Assembly: GCA_017407885.1 (NCBI GenBank)
Contig: JAFQVU010000040.1
Coordinates: 1 to 10,251 of the forward strand
Direction of reading: 5' to 3'
Source of the DNA: Clostridia bacterium
GTDB lineage: Bacteria > Bacillota_A > Clostridia > Oscillospirales > CAG-272
Length of the DNA: 10,251 nucleotides
In this document: positions 1 through 6,143 of the stretch, piece after piece
How positions within the stretch are numbered: the stretch's first letter is position 1
How the letters are laid out: each line of letters starts with the position of its first letter
Position numbers and translations under genes: made by a program
The notes under the pieces: generated by a model
What the model saw: only the letters and a program-made list of their open reading frames with translations
Told to the model about the DNA's origin: nothing
The model's database searches: none

Positions 1-51
1 ACGAGAGGGGCGACAACCAACTCATCATCCGCAGGTTTTCGCCCCTCTCGT
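1..51. repeat. Long inverted repeat at window edge
   Basis: Bases 1-13 (ACGAGAGGGGCGA) are the exact reverse complement of 39-51. Inside them 15-18 (AACC) pairs with 34-37 (GGTT) after one mismatch (14/38). This gives about 17 bp of stem around a 15-base loop. The stem may extend past the left edge of the window. No T-run follows on the plus strand; on the minus strand the following bases are outside the window, so a minus-strand terminator cannot be excluded. It could also be a repeat-element end. Confidence 0.6.
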
Positions 52-94
52 GCTCTCCCCCTTTCCTTGGCTCTTCCGAGGTGGAGTCCTATAT

Positions 95-229
95 TGCGCT
101 TCGCGCAGGGGGAGTACCGGTAAGGGGCGGCGGATTCGCTTCGCTGTCCGCCTTGGTTTTGTGGCACTGTCGCGCTACATGCGCGGCAGTGCATATTGGA
201 TGGGGCGCGGAGTCGCTACGCTCTCCGCG
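95..229. repeat. Cluster of four short palindromic (REP-like) units
   Basis: Four hairpins follow one another. 95-107 is TGCGC-TTC-GCGCA. 129-152 has arms GGCGGA/TCCGCC around a TTCGCTTCGCTG loop. 165-191 has 11-base arms CACTGTCGCGC/GCGCGGCAGTG with one G-T pair and loop TACAT. 206-229 has arms CGCGGAG/CTCCGCG around TCGCTACGCT. The second and fourth share the pattern GCGGA-TCGCT-nCGCT-TCCGC, so they look like variants of one repeat family. The right part of the second unit (143-159) recurs in the metG leader. Function unknown; the REP-like label is an inference from structure only. Confidence 0.55.
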
Positions 230-317
230 ACAGGATACAGTAGTTTGGCTTGTTTGTAGATAGCTATACAGCATTAAGATAGCATCAAGGTGTGCGTTAG
301 CCGAGCCTGGTGGGGGT

Positions 318-389
318 GTCGGGGGGGAGGGCGGAGCGGCGTTTGAGCGCAGCACCTCCCCCGACCTCGCGGCGGCGCGCCGCCGCGAG
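318..389. repeat. GC-rich hairpin abutting a perfect 24-bp palindrome
   Basis: 318-330 (GTC, seven G, AGG) pairs with 355-365 (CCTCCCCCGAC) leaving two G bulged. The very next base starts a perfect 24-bp self-complementary sequence at 366-389 (half-site CTCGCGGCGGCG). The two structures share no base and would stack end to end as RNA or extruded DNA. G-runs at 312-316, 321-327 and 329-331 overlap the left arm and also fit a four-tract G-quadruplex. Confidence 0.6.
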
Positions 390-400
390 CATACCGGCAG

Positions 401-455
401 GCGGTGTGCGCACCGCAAGGGGATGTCAACACTCGTGGCGGTGACTTCTACCGCC
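401..455. repeat. Two short hairpins
   Basis: 401-416 is GCGGTG-TGCG-CACCGC, and 437-455 is GGCGGT-GACTTCT-ACCGCC. Both arms carry the same GCGGT core, so the left arm of either hairpin could also pair with the right arm of the other. Neither is followed by a T-run in either direction. They lie between the 24-bp palindrome and the tatD terminator. Confidence 0.45.
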
Positions 456-486
456 TGAACGCGAAGAAAAGTAACACACACAACAC

Positions 487-514
487 AAAAGCCTTCCCGA
501 TAGGGAAGGCTTTT
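487..514 (-). terminator. Intrinsic terminator after tatD
   Basis: Perfect 12-base arms AAAAGCCTTCCC (487-498) and GGGAAGGCTTTT (503-514) enclose the loop GATA. It starts three bases past the tatD stop codon at 518-520. The A/T ends let it work in both directions, so it may also stop transcription coming from the left. It closes the trmH-metG-tatD group. Confidence 0.9.
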
Positions 515-517
515 CGT

Positions 518-1333
518 TTATCCGTCGATGCCGAAGAAGCGGCATGAGTTTTCATATGCGTGGCGGCAGAATTCTTCGGGTGTGATGCCGTACAGCTCGG
601 CGGCACGGACGGCGGTGTATTCCATCAGTCCGGAATGGTTCATCTTACCACGGTATGGTGTCGGTGCAAGATACGGCGCGTCCGTCTCGATCATCACGCG
701 GTCGAGCGGAATGGTCGGCACGATCTCGGCAAGTCTCGCGGCGTTTTTGAAGGTGATAACGCCCGAAAACGAGATGTACCAGCCGCGATTTGTGAGCTGA
801 CGTGCTATCTCGGCGCTCGCCGAGAAACTGTGAAACTCGCCCGTCACTTCGGGAAAATCGCGCAGAATGTCCATGACATCCCCGTGCGCGTCGCGGTCAT
901 GAATCACCACGGGCATCTTCATCTCGCGTGCAAGCTCGAGCTGGCGACGAAACCACTGCTTCTGCACCTCGCGCGGCGGCTCGTCATAATGGTAATCGAG
1001 ACCGATCTCGCCAAGCGCCCGTACCTTCGGGTGGGCGAGCAGCTCGCGAAGCTCGTCCATCGTTTTTTCAATATCGCTGTCAACAAGTATATCCCCGGGA
1101 TGAATGCCTGCAGTAGCATAGGCGCGCGGATATTTTTCCGCTATGGCAATACATTCGCGTGAGCCGGTGATGCTTGTGCCGGCGTTCACGACAAAACGCA
1201 CATTCTGCGAGAAGAGAGCGGCAAGGACTTCGTCCCTGCCGCCGTCACATTCAGTCGCAAAACGGTCATCGTTATAGTGTGCGTGCGTGTCGAATATAGG
1301 CAGCGCGCGCGACGGCTGAAAATCAAAAGTCAT
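518..1333 (-). CDS. tatD: TatD-family metal-dependent hydrolase (DNase)
   Basis: 271-residue protein, full length for the TatD family of TIM-barrel metal-dependent hydrolases, which cut DNA exonucleolytically and are linked to DNA repair and quality control. The metal-site residues are visible: DTHAH with H17 and H19, E109 in GEIGLD, H145 in VIHDRD, H168 in FHSFSA, and D218 in ETDAPYLAP. The usual HCFSG motif reads HSFSA here, but the ligand histidine is kept. The ATG overlaps the metG stop by one base (TAATG) and has only a weak GAGAG ribosome site, so translation is probably coupled to metG. Order metG-tatD is the usual one in Firmicutes, but here a terminator follows instead of rnmV-ksgA. 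The broad family is certain; which paralogue (TatD, YcfH, YjjV) is not resolved. Confidence 0.93.
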   Translation of the reverse strand: MTFDFQPSRALPIFDTHAHYNDDRFATECDGGRDEVLAALFSQNVRFVVNAGTSITGSRECIAIAEKYPRAYATAGIHPGDILVDSDIEKTMDELRELLAHPKVRALGEIGLDYHYDEPPREVQKQWFRRQLELAREMKMPVVIHDRDAHGDVMDILRDFPEVTGEFHSFSASAEIARQLTNRGWYISFSGVITFKNAARLAEIVPTIPLDRVMIETDAPYLAPTPYRGKMNHSGLMEYTAVRAAELYGITPEEFCRHAYENSCRFFGIDG

Positions 1334-3297
1334 TATCTTACTCTCTCGCCAAGGGGTGTTTCGGGATCGAGGAACACCACGCGGACTGTCTCTTCGCCCG
1401 ATGCGAGGATCATGCCGTTCGACTCAACGCCGCAGAGCTTTGCGGGTGCTAAATTAGCGACCATAATGAGCTTTTTGCCGATGAGGTCTTCGGGCTTATA
1501 GAACTGCGCGATGCCAGACACAACCTGACGTTTCTCATATCCGAGGTCAAGCTGTAAGCAAAGCAGCTTTTTCGCCTTTTTGACCGGCTCGCAGGAGATG
1601 ACCTGCGCTGTGCGAAGCTCGACCTTCATGAAATCGTCAAAGCCGATGATTGCGCATCCCTCGGGCTTTTCGATGGGGGCGTTAGCCTTCATTGCCGCCT
1701 CACGTTCAGCTTGGATCTCGGCGAGCATCTTCGCTTCGTCGATACGGGCGAACAGCGGTTTTGCCTCGGCAACGGCAGTGCCGGATTTAAGACCGCCGAA
1801 CTCATTCACAGAATCAAGACTGCGTGCATCTGCGGCAAGCTGATCGAGGATCGATGCGGATGTTGTCGGCATGAACGGTTCGAGAAGTACCGCGCTGATG
1901 CGGATAACTTCAAGCAGATTGTAAAGCACAGTGCCGAGTCTCGGCTTCGATGCCTCGTCTTTTGCAAGTACCCACGGTGCGGTCTCGTCGATATACTTGT
2001 TAGCACGGCGGAGCAGTGCGAATATAGCATCGGATGCGTCCGCGATGTGGAAGGTGTCCATATTTTCGGCGACTGCTTTGACTGTAGCCGCGCATTCTGC
2101 GCGCAGCTCGTCGTCGAGTGCATCGGGAGTGCTCGGCTCCTGCACGATGCCGCCGAAATATTTGTGTGTCATCGCAAGAGTACGGCTCACGAGATTTCCG
2201 AGATTGTTTGCAAGATCGGCGTTGTAGCGCGCGATTATTGCATCATAGGTGATGCTTCCGTCGGAAGAGTAGGGCATCTCCGCGAGACAGTAGTGACGTA
2301 CGCCGTCAAGACCGAAGCGCTTAACGAGATCGTCCGCGTAAATTACGTTACCCTTCGACTTCGACATCTTATCAGCGCCGAAATTGAACCACGGATGACC
2401 GAAGATCTTCTTCGGGAGCGGCAGACCGAGCGCCATCAAGAATATCGTCCAGTAGATCGAGTGGAAGCGCATGATGTCCTTGCCTATAACGTGAACGTCG
2501 CAGGGCCACCACTTGCTAAATTCCTCGTTCGGAACGATGTTACCCTCATCATCAAGACGCAGACCGACACCGGTTGCGTAGTTGAAGAGCGCGTCAAGCC
2601 ATACGTAAACGACGTGCTTGTTATCAAAATCGACCGGAATGCCCCACTTGAATGAGGTGCGCGAAACGCAGAGATCCTGCAGTCCCGCCTTTAAGAAATT
2701 GTTGACCATTTCCTTCTTGCGAAGCTCCGGCTCGATGTAATCGGGATTTTCCTCGATGAATTTGAGAAGCTTATCCTGATATTTGCTCATTCTGAAGAAG
2801 TAAGCTTCCTCGTTTGCCTTTTCAACGGGACGTCCGCAGTCGGGGCACTTGCCGTCAACTGCCTGTGTATCGGTGAAGAAGGACTCGCAGGGGACGCAGT
2901 ACCAGCCCTCGTAGGATCCTTTGTAGATGTCGCCCTGCTCGTAGAGCTTCTTGAATACCTTCGCGACGGTCTCCTCGTGATAATCGTCGGTGGTACGGAT
3001 AAACTTGTCGTAGGATGCGCCTACACCGTCCCAGATACCCTTGATTATCTCGGCTACGTTATCGACGTATTCCTTGGGGGAAACGCCCTTATCCTTTGCG
3101 AGATTTTCTATTTTCATACCGTGCTCGTCAGTACCGGTCATGAAGAATACGTCGTATCCCTCCTGACGCTTGCGGCGAGCGACCGCATCGGTCATTATGA
3201 CCTCGTAGGTGTTGCCGATGTGGGGCTTACCCGAGCCATACGCGATAGCGGTGGTGATATAATATTTCCCTTTGCCGTGATCCTTACAACTACACAT
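1333..3297 (-). CDS. metG: Methionyl-tRNA synthetase
   Basis: 654-residue class I aminoacyl-tRNA synthetase that charges methionine onto tRNA-Met in the cytosol. The Rossmann catalytic domain has the HIGH-type motif HIGN (26-29) and KMSKS (310-314). A zinc knuckle is given by C134/C137 and C151/C154. W233 in YVWLDALFNY belongs to the methionine pocket region. A helical anticodon-binding domain follows at about 350-500, then a short linker and a C-terminal OB-fold tRNA-binding domain (about 552-654, starting FDDFMKVELRTAQV) that supports dimerisation in the long bacterial form. The ATG has an ideal site, AAGGAGG at 3306-3312 with 8 bases spacing. The N-terminus MCSCKDHGKG is a short extra tail before the conserved KYYITT. 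It lies 69 bases after the methyltransferase gene and overlaps tatD by one base. Confidence 0.97.
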   Translation of the reverse strand: MCSCKDHGKGKYYITTAIAYGSGKPHIGNTYEVIMTDAVARRKRQEGYDVFFMTGTDEHGMKIENLAKDKGVSPKEYVDNVAEIIKGIWDGVGASYDKFIRTTDDYHEETVAKVFKKLYEQGDIYKGSYEGWYCVPCESFFTDTQAVDGKCPDCGRPVEKANEEAYFFRMSKYQDKLLKFIEENPDYIEPELRKKEMVNNFLKAGLQDLCVSRTSFKWGIPVDFDNKHVVYVWLDALFNYATGVGLRLDDEGNIVPNEEFSKWWPCDVHVIGKDIMRFHSIYWTIFLMALGLPLPKKIFGHPWFNFGADKMSKSKGNVIYADDLVKRFGLDGVRHYCLAEMPYSSDGSITYDAIIARYNADLANNLGNLVSRTLAMTHKYFGGIVQEPSTPDALDDELRAECAATVKAVAENMDTFHIADASDAIFALLRRANKYIDETAPWVLAKDEASKPRLGTVLYNLLEVIRISAVLLEPFMPTTSASILDQLAADARSLDSVNEFGGLKSGTAVAEAKPLFARIDEAKMLAEIQAEREAAMKANAPIEKPEGCAIIGFDDFMKVELRTAQVISCEPVKKAKKLLCLQLDLGYEKRQVVSGIAQFYKPEDLIGKKLIMVANLAPAKLCGVESNGMILASGEETVRVVFLDPETPLGERVR

Positions 3298-3342
3298 TGT
3301 ATTGACCTCCTTGATTTCTAAAAATATGGGGCTGATTGTTGC

Positions 3343-3364
3343 CTTGCTGTCCGCCTTGGTTTGT
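3343..3364. repeat. Diverged copy of the 129-152 repeat in the metG leader
   Basis: 3346-3362 (GCTGTCCGCCTTGGTTT) is identical to 143-159. Allowing two single-base gaps, the match runs from the shared CTT before it to the GT after it. In the first copy this segment is the right arm of a hairpin; here the left arm is missing. It sits in the 69-base gap between the methyltransferase stop (3367) and metG start (3297), so it is transcribed in the metG leader. Confidence 0.55.
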
Positions 3365-3366
3365 TG

Positions 3367-4182
3367 TTAATGATGCAGGATGTCTCTCTGCATTTCCCAC
3401 ATGATGACGGTCGCTGCCATAGCCGCATTAAGCGACTCACAGCCCTCCGCCATAGGGATGAAGACAGTGCCGCTGCAGCTGTCTATAAATTCGTCGGAAA
3501 GACCGTGTCCCTCGTTGCCGACTGCAAAGCATATCCGTTCGGGAAGCGTAAATGTTCCGAGCCGTCTCGCATCCCGGCGAAGTGCCGCCGCATAAAGCTC
3601 GCACCCTGCCGACTTGATGTAGTTGGCAAAGCCTGCCTCATCCACAACGGATATCGGCTGACGAAAGACAGTCCCCATTGATGCACGCACCGTTTTGGGC
3701 GAATATATATCCGCACAGTCAGAGCTGATGAACAGGCGCTCCACGCCGAATGCGTAAGCGGTACGTATCATTGTGCCGAGATTGCCGGGATCGCGTATCG
3801 ACGAGAGATAGACCGAGCGAAATGCACCGTCTTTCGGGGGAGTCGGTAAGACAGTATCAAATTTACGCACAACGGCAATTATCCCCTGCGGCGCGGATTC
3901 GTCGGTAAGCTTTGCAAGCACCTCGTCCGAAACAAATATCACAGTACCGCCGGCATTTTCAAGTGCAGTGCCAAGCTCGCGCGTCAGTCTCTCGCGCTTT
4001 GAATCTGCAATGAAGATATACCGGGTATCGAGTCCGCTCATCACAGCTTCCGAAAAAAGTTTAACCCCGTCAACGCGAAAAAGTCCCTCTGAATCGCGAT
4101 GCTTCTTATCCGACAGCTTTGCCATGCGCACAATAAGGGGATTTGTTCTGCTTGTTATGATATCTGGTGAAAAAGAAGCCAT
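3367..4182 (-). CDS. TrmH/SpoU-family RNA 2'-O-ribose methyltransferase
   Basis: 271-residue SPOUT methyltransferase, which transfers a methyl group from S-adenosylmethionine to the 2'-hydroxyl of a ribose in rRNA or tRNA. An N-terminal substrate-binding domain (about 8-100, starting SRTNPLIVRMAKL) precedes the trefoil-knot domain. All three SpoU motifs are present: DPGNLGTMIRTA (131-142) with N134 and the catalytic-type R140, FAVGNEGHG (219-227), and IPMAEGCESLNAA (242-254). I chose the ATG at 4180-4182 because AAGGAG lies 6 bases upstream; the longer frame to 4296 would run through a terminator and into rplT. A methyltransferase of this type after rplT is common in clostridia. The exact target nucleotide cannot be read from sequence, so no rlmB or trmH symbol is given. 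No clear promoter was found between the terminator at 4206-4235 and the start. Confidence 0.92.
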   Translation of the reverse strand: MASFSPDIITSRTNPLIVRMAKLSDKKHRDSEGLFRVDGVKLFSEAVMSGLDTRYIFIADSKRERLTRELGTALENAGGTVIFVSDEVLAKLTDESAPQGIIAVVRKFDTVLPTPPKDGAFRSVYLSSIRDPGNLGTMIRTAYAFGVERLFISSDCADIYSPKTVRASMGTVFRQPISVVDEAGFANYIKSAGCELYAAALRRDARRLGTFTLPERICFAVGNEGHGLSDEFIDSCSGTVFIPMAEGCESLNAAMAATVIMWEMQRDILHH

Positions 4183-4205
4183 TTGCCTCTCCTTTATATC
4201 ACGTT

Positions 4206-4235
4206 TTAAAAAGAAAAACCGGACGAGCCGGTTTT
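4206..4235 (-). terminator. Intrinsic terminator after rplT
   Basis: Arms AAAACCGG (4215-4222) and CCGGTTTT (4228-4235) enclose a five-base loop. On the minus strand the stem is followed by TTTTTCTTTTT (down to about 4206). It sits 11 bases past the rplT stop and ends the infC-rpmI-rplT operon. Read-through would feed the methyltransferase-metG-tatD group. Confidence 0.88.
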
Positions 4236-4246
4236 GATCTTTTTGT

Positions 4247-4606
4247 TTATTTTGCGAGAGCTGCTTTAGCCTGCTCTGCGATTGCAGCAAACGCATCCTT
4301 GTCGGAAACTGCGATCTCAGCGAGCATCTTACGGTTGAGGTCGATGCCTGCGAGTTTGAGACCGTGCATAAGAGTGGAGTAATTCATGCCGCAAACCTTT
4401 GCCTGCGCGGAGATTCTGGTGATCCAGAGAGAACGGAAGTCTCTCTTCTTCATCTTTCTGCCGGCGAAAGCGTAGTTGCCGCTCTTCATTACCTGCTCTT
4501 TAGCCATCTTGAAATGCTTGGACTTTGCGCCCCAATAGCCCTTTGCGAGCTTAAGCATCTTATTTCTTCTCTTGCGAGTCATCATCGCGCCTTTTACTCT
4601 TGCCAT
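4247..4606 (-). CDS. rplT: 50S ribosomal protein L20
   Basis: 119 residues, the normal length for L20, an early-binding 23S rRNA protein needed for large-subunit assembly. The start [26 protein letters not shown] is the highly basic N-terminal extension typical of the family, and [13 protein letters not shown] (56-68) lies in the conserved globular part. GGAGGA at 4616-4621 is 9 bases before the ATG. It is the last gene of infC-rpmI-rplT, 37 bases after rpmI. In Bacillus L20 represses its own operon by binding the leader; the structured leader upstream of infC here fits that scheme. Confidence 0.98.
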   Translation of the reverse strand: MARVKGAMMTRKRRNKMLKLAKGYWGAKSKHFKMAKEQVMKSGNYAFAGRKMKKRDFRSLWITRISAQAKVCGMNYSTLMHGLKLAGIDLNRKMLAEIAVSDKDAFAAIAEQAKAALAK

Positions 4607-4643
4607 TTTATATTATCCTCCAAAAATTCTGCTTTAAGTGTGA

Positions 4644-4838
4644 TTATTTGTTGATGAGAGATGCAATGGTGGGTGCCATTGAGGTGCTGAGATAGCCGTT
4701 CTTGCGAAGCTGTCTCTTTCTCTTTGCGGTCTTGATGCCGAGCTTATGACGGCGATTGGTGTGATTGAGCTTTACCTTTCCGCTCTTGGTGAGAGAAAAT
4801 CTCTTGGCTGTTGCCTTGTGAGTCTTTATTTTTGCCAT
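4644..4838 (-). CDS. rpmI: 50S ribosomal protein L35
   Basis: 64 residues, the usual size for this small basic large-subunit protein. MAKIKTHKATAKRFSLTKSGK and the NRRHKLGIKTAKRKRQLRK stretch are the family hallmarks. AAAGGAG at 4848-4854 gives 9 bases of spacing to the ATG. It lies between infC (97-base gap) and rplT (37-base gap). The gap to infC can form a small hairpin with arms 4865-4869 and 4882-4886 (GTCCG/CGGAC), which has no T-run and is not a terminator. Confidence 0.98.
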   Translation of the reverse strand: MAKIKTHKATAKRFSLTKSGKVKLNHTNRRHKLGIKTAKRKRQLRKNGYLSTSMAPTIASLINK

Positions 4839-4935
4839 TTTCGTTTACTCCTTTTGTGTATTACGTCCGTTAATTATGCGCCGGACTTGCGCGTGTTTTT
4901 GGTGCCGATAGCTTAAATTCACGGCAAAACAACAA

Positions 4936-5460
4936 TTACTTTGCTGGCTGCTTTACGGGGTTTACTATCATGCTCATGAAGCGGCCTTCAAGTGCCGGGC
5001 GTTTGTCAACCGAACCGATACCGGAGCATGCCTGCTCGAATTTCTCAAGCATTTCGCGTCCGAGATCGAGGTGACTCATCTCGCGTCCTCTGAATTTTAC
5101 AACGACTCTTACCTTGTTGCCGTCACCGAGGAAACGGTGCGCGTGCTTCACCTTGGTCTCGAAGTCGTGGGTGTCGATACGGCAGGAAAGTTGAATTTCC
5201 TTATCCTCGACGGTTGTCTGTTTTTTCTTTGCTTCTTTTTCACGTTTGTCGCGCTCGAAACGGTACTTACCGTAATCCATGATACGGCAGACCGGCGGCT
5301 CGGCATTCGGTGCCATGAGAACGAGGTCGAGGTCCCTGTCATATGCCATCTCAAGTGCCTTGGATGTTGCGACAACGCCGATCTGCTCGCCGTCGTCGCC
5401 GATGATACGGACTTCCTTTGCCCTTATTTCTTCATTGATCTGCAGTTCCTTTGTGCTAAT
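4936..5460 (-). CDS. infC: Translation initiation factor IF-3 (AUU start)
   Basis: 174 residues when started at ATT (5458-5460), the normal IF-3 size. IF-3 binds the 30S subunit, checks the start codon and initiator tRNA, and keeps subunits apart. The N-domain is at about 1-70 (INEEIRAKEVRII, PPVCRIMDYGKYRF signature), then a Lys/Glu-rich linker (70-85) and the C-domain (86-170, including DTHDFETKVKHAHRFL). The start is set by GGAGGTG at 5467-5473, 6 bases before ATT. The in-frame GTG and TTG upstream lie inside that site, and the upstream ATG at 5568 is within the leader terminator region, giving a non-IF-3 extension. An AUU start is conserved in infC and lets IF-3 repress its own translation. 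First gene of infC-rpmI-rplT. Confidence 0.96.
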   Translation of the reverse strand: MSTKELQINEEIRAKEVRIIGDDGEQIGVVATSKALEMAYDRDLDLVLMAPNAEPPVCRIMDYGKYRFERDKREKEAKKKQTTVEDKEIQLSCRIDTHDFETKVKHAHRFLGDGNKVRVVVKFRGREMSHLDLGREMLEKFEQACSGIGSVDKRPALEGRFMSMIVNPVKQPAK

Positions 5461-5466
5461 TGCGGA

Positions 5467-5473
5467 CACCTCC
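5467..5473 (-). promoter_or_regulatory. infC ribosome binding site
   Basis: GGAGGTG on the minus strand, 6 bases from the ATT codon. It decides the start, because every ATG, GTG or TTG in frame is either inside it or upstream of it. It begins 7 bases past the T-rich tail of the leader terminator. Confidence 0.88.
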
Positions 5474-5480
5474 AAAACAT

Positions 5481-5608
5481 AAAATAAAAATCGTGCGAAG
5501 AAGTCTCTCCGCACGATATAAGACACGAATAGTGTCATTTTATCGGATTTATTAACCGCTGTCATCATTTTGAGGCGGTGAGAACGGAGAGTTCTTCTTT
5601 GTTGTACC
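5481..5608 (-). ncRNA. infC leader attenuator, L20-leader-like
   Basis: On the minus strand the leader ends in an intrinsic terminator: arms ATCGTGCG (5517-5510) and CGCACGAT (5497-5490) around a 12-base loop, then TTTTATTTTA. The loop plus the last two bases of the left arm (5511-5498, CGGAGAGACTTCTT) are complementary to an early leader segment (5599-5585, AAGAAGAACTCTCCG). Thirteen pairs form, broken only by a 2x1 internal loop. Between them lie two local hairpins, ACCGC/GCGGT (5579-5575 with 5559-5555) and GACAC/GTGTC (5536-5532 with 5526-5522). The long helix and the terminator should exclude each other. Bacillus infC operons use an L20-bound leader with premature termination; this arrangement matches that in outline, but identity as the Rfam L20 leader is inferred. 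Confidence 0.8.
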
Positions 5609-5613
5609 TTGGT

Positions 5614-5642
5614 ATTATATCACGCTTTCGCGTATTTGTCAA
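5614..5642 (-). promoter_or_regulatory. infC operon promoter
   Basis: Perfect consensus boxes on the minus strand: -35 TTGACA (5642-5637) and -10 TATAAT (5619-5614) with a 17-base spacer. An A/T-rich stretch upstream of the -35 (about 5645-5660) resembles an UP element. Predicted start is near 5605-5608. The spacer contains the palindrome ACGC-GAAA-GCGT (5622-5633), possibly by chance. Confidence 0.92.
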
Positions 5643-5669
5643 GGGGTTTTTGAAAAATTTTCTGCGAGA

Positions 5670-6143
5670 TCAAATCCACATATCCATCCGCCTCTTCTGC
5701 GTGGAAAAACCGTATTTTTCATAGAATCGGCGCGCGCCACCGTTGAATTCCCATACATCGAGATCCATGCGATCGCATCCGACTGATTTTGCCCACGCCA
5801 TGACGTGCTCCATCAGCTCGCCGCCAATACCCATGCCGCGGCAGGACTCGTCTATGCATACGTCATCAAGGTGCAGCGTCTTCATATCAAATAGCATCGT
5901 GCTTCCTTTGGTCTCGGTGATGATGCCGAATATGTAGCCGACTATCTTATCCCCTATGAGAGCGACAAATATCGGACGGTCAGCATCCGCCATTATCTCA
6001 CATAGCTCGGAAGCGGTGTATTTTGTCCCGTGCTCACGAAAGAGATCGGGACGTCCCTGCCTATGTATATCCTCTATCTGCTCAAGAAGCAAGAGAATCT
6101 GATCCGCATCGGTCGGGACGGCGCGGCGAATTACGGTTTTCAT
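5670..6143 (-). CDS. GNAT-family N-acetyltransferase
   Basis: 157 residues, a single GNAT domain that would move an acetyl group from acetyl-CoA to an amine; the substrate is not deducible. The acetyl-CoA pyrophosphate-binding motif RGMGIG is at 102-107, after the beta-4 strand LDDVCIDES (92-100). The motif B region LDVWEFNGGARRFYEKYGF (128-146) is typical of the family. No membrane segment or signal peptide. Its ATG overlaps the stop of the upstream membrane-protein gene by one base (TAATG). A GAGGTG site at 6152-6157 lies inside the end of that gene, so the two are co-expressed. The stop is 28 bases before the infC -35 box, with no terminator in between. Paralogue identity (for example RimI) is not claimed. 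Confidence 0.9.
   Translation of the reverse strand: MKTVIRRAVPTDADQILLLLEQIEDIHRQGRPDLFREHGTKYTASELCEIMADADRPIFVALIGDKIVGYIFGIITETKGSTMLFDMKTLHLDDVCIDESCRGMGIGGELMEHVMAWAKSVGCDRMDLDVWEFNGGARRFYEKYGFSTQKRRMDMWI

Larger units (their letters stand above)
1..486. other. Gene-free, hairpin-rich intergenic region
   Basis: No reading frame here resembles a protein. The longest open frame, on the minus strand, translates to a low-complexity Pro/Ser/Arg/Ala-rich string that simply follows the C-runs and palindromes. The stretch instead holds at least eight inverted repeats: 1-51, 95-107, 129-152, 165-191, 206-229, 318-365, 366-389, 401-416 and 437-455. It also has a G-rich tract at 312-331. It lies beyond the terminator of the minus-strand metG-tatD unit; what lies to the left is outside the window. 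Nothing clear is seen at 230-300. Its role is unknown: REP-like intergenic repeats, a structured RNA or a decayed element are all possible. Confidence 0.6.

Noticed and set aside
1..51. Hammerhead-ribozyme-like core on the minus strand (GATGATGAG and CGAAA)
   Set aside because: The order of the core pieces and the short spacing do not allow the three required stems, and the CUGAUGA core has a mismatch.
89..481. Open frame of 130 codons on the minus strand in the hairpin region
   Set aside because: Low-complexity Pro/Ser/Arg/Ala-rich translation that follows the palindromes and C-runs. No ribosome site or family resemblance, and it runs through every hairpin.
1711..2655. Open frame of 314 codons on the plus strand
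   Set aside because: Entirely antisense to metG, whose protein is full length and conserved. No ribosome site or recognisable domain; a shadow of GC-biased codons.
4183..4296. N-terminal extension of the methyltransferase from 4296
   Set aside because: It would run through the rplT terminator and overlap rplT. An AAGGAG site fits the ATG at 4182.
4865..4886. Hairpin in the infC-rpmI gap as a terminator
   Set aside because: Five-base arms, a 12-base loop and no T-run; rpmI and rplT are expected to be transcribed through it.
5461..5568. N-terminal extension of IF-3 from the ATG at 5568
   Set aside because: It covers the leader terminator and the ribosome site, and the extra residues do not resemble IF-3. 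The AUU start is well placed.
5622..5633. Palindrome ACGC-GAAA-GCGT in the infC promoter spacer as an operator
   Set aside because: Only 4-base arms, easily produced by chance; no known regulator site matches it.
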